DNA of 64,000 nt from assembly GCA_902785555.1 (NCBI GenBank), contig CACZZB010000008.1, forward strand, positions 1-64,000, given 5' to 3'. The notes under the pieces were generated by a model that was given only the letters and a program-made list of their open reading frames with translations, made no database searches and was not told the DNA's origin. Below are positions 62,443 to 64,000 of this stretch, in pieces (the stretch's first letter is position 1; every line of letters begins with the position of its first letter). The stretch comes from an uncultured Ruminococcus sp. GTDB lineage: Bacteria > Bacillota > Clostridia > Oscillospirales > Acutalibacteraceae. The position numbers and the translations under genes were made by a program.

Positions 62443-62682
62443 TTATTCTTCAAAAGCAAATTTCTTTATATCTTCGATAAACTCGGCAGAGGGTTCTTCT
62501 TCGGGTACTTCAAGCAGTATCGGAGTGCTTATGTCAAGACTGACAATACCTATAATCGAATGTGCATCAATGGTATAAATGTCCGAGATAAGATTTATCT
62601 TGAGCTTGTCATATTTTGCAGTCATCTCCACAAACTCTTTTACGTGGGAGAGGTCTTTTAAAAAAATTTTAGTTTTATACAT
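62443..62682 (-). CDS. HPr-like protein without the HARP active site
   Basis: 79 residues. The central AKYDKLKINLISDIYTIDAHSIIGIVSLDI matches HPr, including the regulatory serine motif (Ser42 in AHSIIG, counterpart of Ser46). The phosphohistidine motif is gone: counting back from KYD, HPr His15 falls on Asp10, with no ARP following. It therefore cannot carry phosphate in the PTS but might be a regulatory, Crh-like partner. GGAGG precedes the ATG. Confidence 0.8.
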   Translation of the reverse strand: MYKTKIFLKDLSHVKEFVEMTAKYDKLKINLISDIYTIDAHSIIGIVSLDISTPILLEVPEEEPSAEFIEDIKKFAFEE

Positions 62683-62846
62683 TTTTGACGGCCTCCGTTT
62701 TTTATTTTTCTATTCATCATTGTATCAGCATTTTTCTGCAAAATCAACTATATTTTTTAAAATAAATATTATTTGGTAATCATTTTATGTTTTTTTGTAT
62801 TCGGATAAATATTTTATCTAAAATGTATCAAAAGAAAGGAATCCCT

Positions 62847-64000
62847 ATGACAGTAAAAATTATTACACTCGGCTGTAAGGTCAATCAGTTTGAAACTCAG
62901 GCCATGTTCAAAGACCTGTCCGACAACGGCTATGATATAGTCGGTGAAGACCGAAATGCCGATATATCAATAATAAACTCCTGTGCCGTCACTCAGGCAA
63001 GCGAACAAAAAGCAGTCAAACTTATACACCGTATAAAAAGAGAAAATCCCGATACAGTCGTTGTACTTACAGGCTGTATGGCTCAGGCTTTCCCGAAATC
63101 GGGCGACAGGCTTGGTGAAGTCGATATCGTTCTCGGAAACAAAAGACGGAATGACCTTGTTCCCACTCTCAAAAAATATTTTTCAGATATGCAGAAGCTG
63201 ACTTTAGTTGAGGACTATTCAAAAAAGGATGACTATGAGACCCTGTCGGTGGATAATTTCATCAACAGAACAAGGGCTTTTCTGAAAATAGAAGACGGAT
63301 GCAACAGATTCTGTTCCTACTGCATAATCCCTTACGCAAGGGGAAGGGTACGTTCATGTTCCCTTGACTACATAAAAAATCAGATACAGACTTTCGCCAA
63401 AAACGGCTATAAGGAAGTAGTCATCATCGGCATAAACCTTTCTTCATTCGGGTCGGACAGCGGTCTGAAATTCTCGGATGCTGTCAGAACAGCCTGTGAA
63501 AGTGCAGATATAAGAATCCGTCTGGGTTCTCTTGAACCCGAATCAATGGATATGGAAACACTTAAAATATTCTCTCAGTACAAAAATTTCTGTCCTCAAT
63601 TTCACCTGTCACTCCAAAGCGGATGTGATGAAACCTTAAAGAGAATGAACCGCCATTATACAAGTGCGGAATATGCCGAGATAGTCAATAATATAAGAAA
63701 AGTTTTCGACAATCCCACAATAACTACCGATGTAATGGTCGGCTTTGCAGGAGAAACTGACGAGGAATTCAAAAAATCCCTTGACTTTGTTCAAAGCATA
63801 GGCTTTGCAAAGGTACATATATTCCCCTATTCAAGAAGAAAAGGCACTGCTGCCGACAGATATCCGAATCAGCTTTCCCCCGAGATAAAAAAAGCCCGTG
63901 CCGCTGAAATGGCAAGGGCTGCGAATATCACTTCACAAAAATTTCTTCATTCACAGATAGGAAAGACCGAACAAGTACTTATAGAAACACGAAATAAAAA
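62847..64000 (+). CDS. mtaB: tRNA t6A37 methylthiotransferase MtaB, 3' end outside window
   Basis: 384 codons to the window edge, no stop reached. Converts t6A37 to ms2t6A37 in tRNA. N-terminal UPF0004 domain with Cys10 (LGCKVNQFE), NSCAVT and TGCMAQ holding one cluster; radical SAM motif CNRFCSYC holding the other; then LGSLEPESM and FHLSLQSGCDETLKRMNRHY. The C-terminal TRAM domain would begin near the edge. AAAGGA lies 9 bases before the ATG. Confidence 0.96.
   Translation, partial: MTVKIITLGCKVNQFETQAMFKDLSDNGYDIVGEDRNADISIINSCAVTQASEQKAVKLIHRIKRENPDTVVVLTGCMAQAFPKSGDRLGEVDIVLGNKRRNDLVPTLKKYFSDMQKLTLVEDYSKKDDYETLSVDNFINRTRAFLKIEDGCNRFCSYCIIPYARGRVRSCSLDYIKNQIQTFAKNGYKEVVIIGINLSSFGSDSGLKFSDAVRTACESADIRIRLGSLEPESMDMETLKIFSQYKNFCPQFHLSLQSGCDETLKRMNRHYTSAEYAEIVNNIRKVFDNPTITTDVMVGFAGETDEEFKKSLDFVQSIGFAKVHIFPYSRRKGTAADRYPNQLSPEIKKARAAEMARAANITSQKFLHSQIGKTEQVLIETRNK

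Overview
The window is chromosomal DNA from a low-G+C, strictly anaerobic Firmicute and most resembles a Ruminococcus-type gut bacterium (Oscillospirales). This is an inference from gene content: [FeFe]-hydrogenase maturation genes (hydE, hydG, hydF), pyruvate formate-lyase, IreB, SepF/DivIVA division genes, RqcH, very large secreted repeat proteins including an M60-type metallopeptidase, and class-A (TTGACA/TATAAT) promoters with AGGAGG-like ribosome sites. No rRNA, CRISPR array or prophage is visible. Only one tRNA (Trp) is present.

Layout. 1-6.4 kb: an edge-truncated SUKH protein, a small membrane protein, a Phd/PIN toxin-antitoxin pair with its own operator, aroK-aroE, acpP, then a damaged GntR/ABC-transporter locus that carries an IS605-type tnpB element. 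6.5-11 kb: recD2, an mreB-like gene, comF and a lipoprotein. 11-16.9 kb: pflA-pflB facing away from a DEAD-box RNA helicase, with an intergenic region that holds a perfect Fur-type 7-1-7 box and a tandem NrdR-like palindrome. 16.9-23.5 kb: one long minus-strand cluster for cell division and envelope (udp, miaA, HlyD-like, yggS, sepF, divIVA, lspA, rluD). 23.5-31 kb: corA, a Ser/Glu-rich lipoprotein, dnaE, a second SUKH protein and a THUMP methyltransferase. 31-36 kb: a hydrogenase-maturation operon (TM1266-like, hydE, hydG, an unknown gene, hydF) behind a leader with an intrinsic terminator. 36-40 kb: ireB, small unknown genes, a DUF1858 protein, trmK, a Nif3-like gene and rqcH. 40-45 kb: an ECF transporter S component and an ECF sigma / anti-sigma-like / YfhO operon. 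45-58 kb: a 1351-residue M60 protease, dgt-dnaG-rpoD, and a BspA-type leucine-rich-repeat gene broken by one stop and two frame-shifting losses. 58-64 kb: tRNA-Trp, a flavodoxin remnant, a LysR regulator, an ABC-F ATPase behind a candidate attenuator, an HPr-like protein without the HPr active-site motif, and the start of mtaB.

How the parts relate. Fermentative anaerobic metabolism is represented by pyruvate cleavage to formate and acetyl-CoA (pfl) and by assembly of the hydrogenase H-cluster. Replication and transcription genes (dnaE, dgt-dnaG-rpoD, recD2) and the division cluster are ordinary housekeeping. The accessory content lies at 4-6 kb (IS-linked loss of an ABC transporter), 45-58 kb (two secreted giants that share a roughly 92-residue module, nine copies in all) and 58-60.5 kb (debris around the tRNA).

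No wholly new defence or enzymatic system is obvious. The strongest candidates for something undescribed are cis-acting: the hyd-operon leader, the paired operators between pflB and the helicase gene, and the leader of the ABC-F gene.
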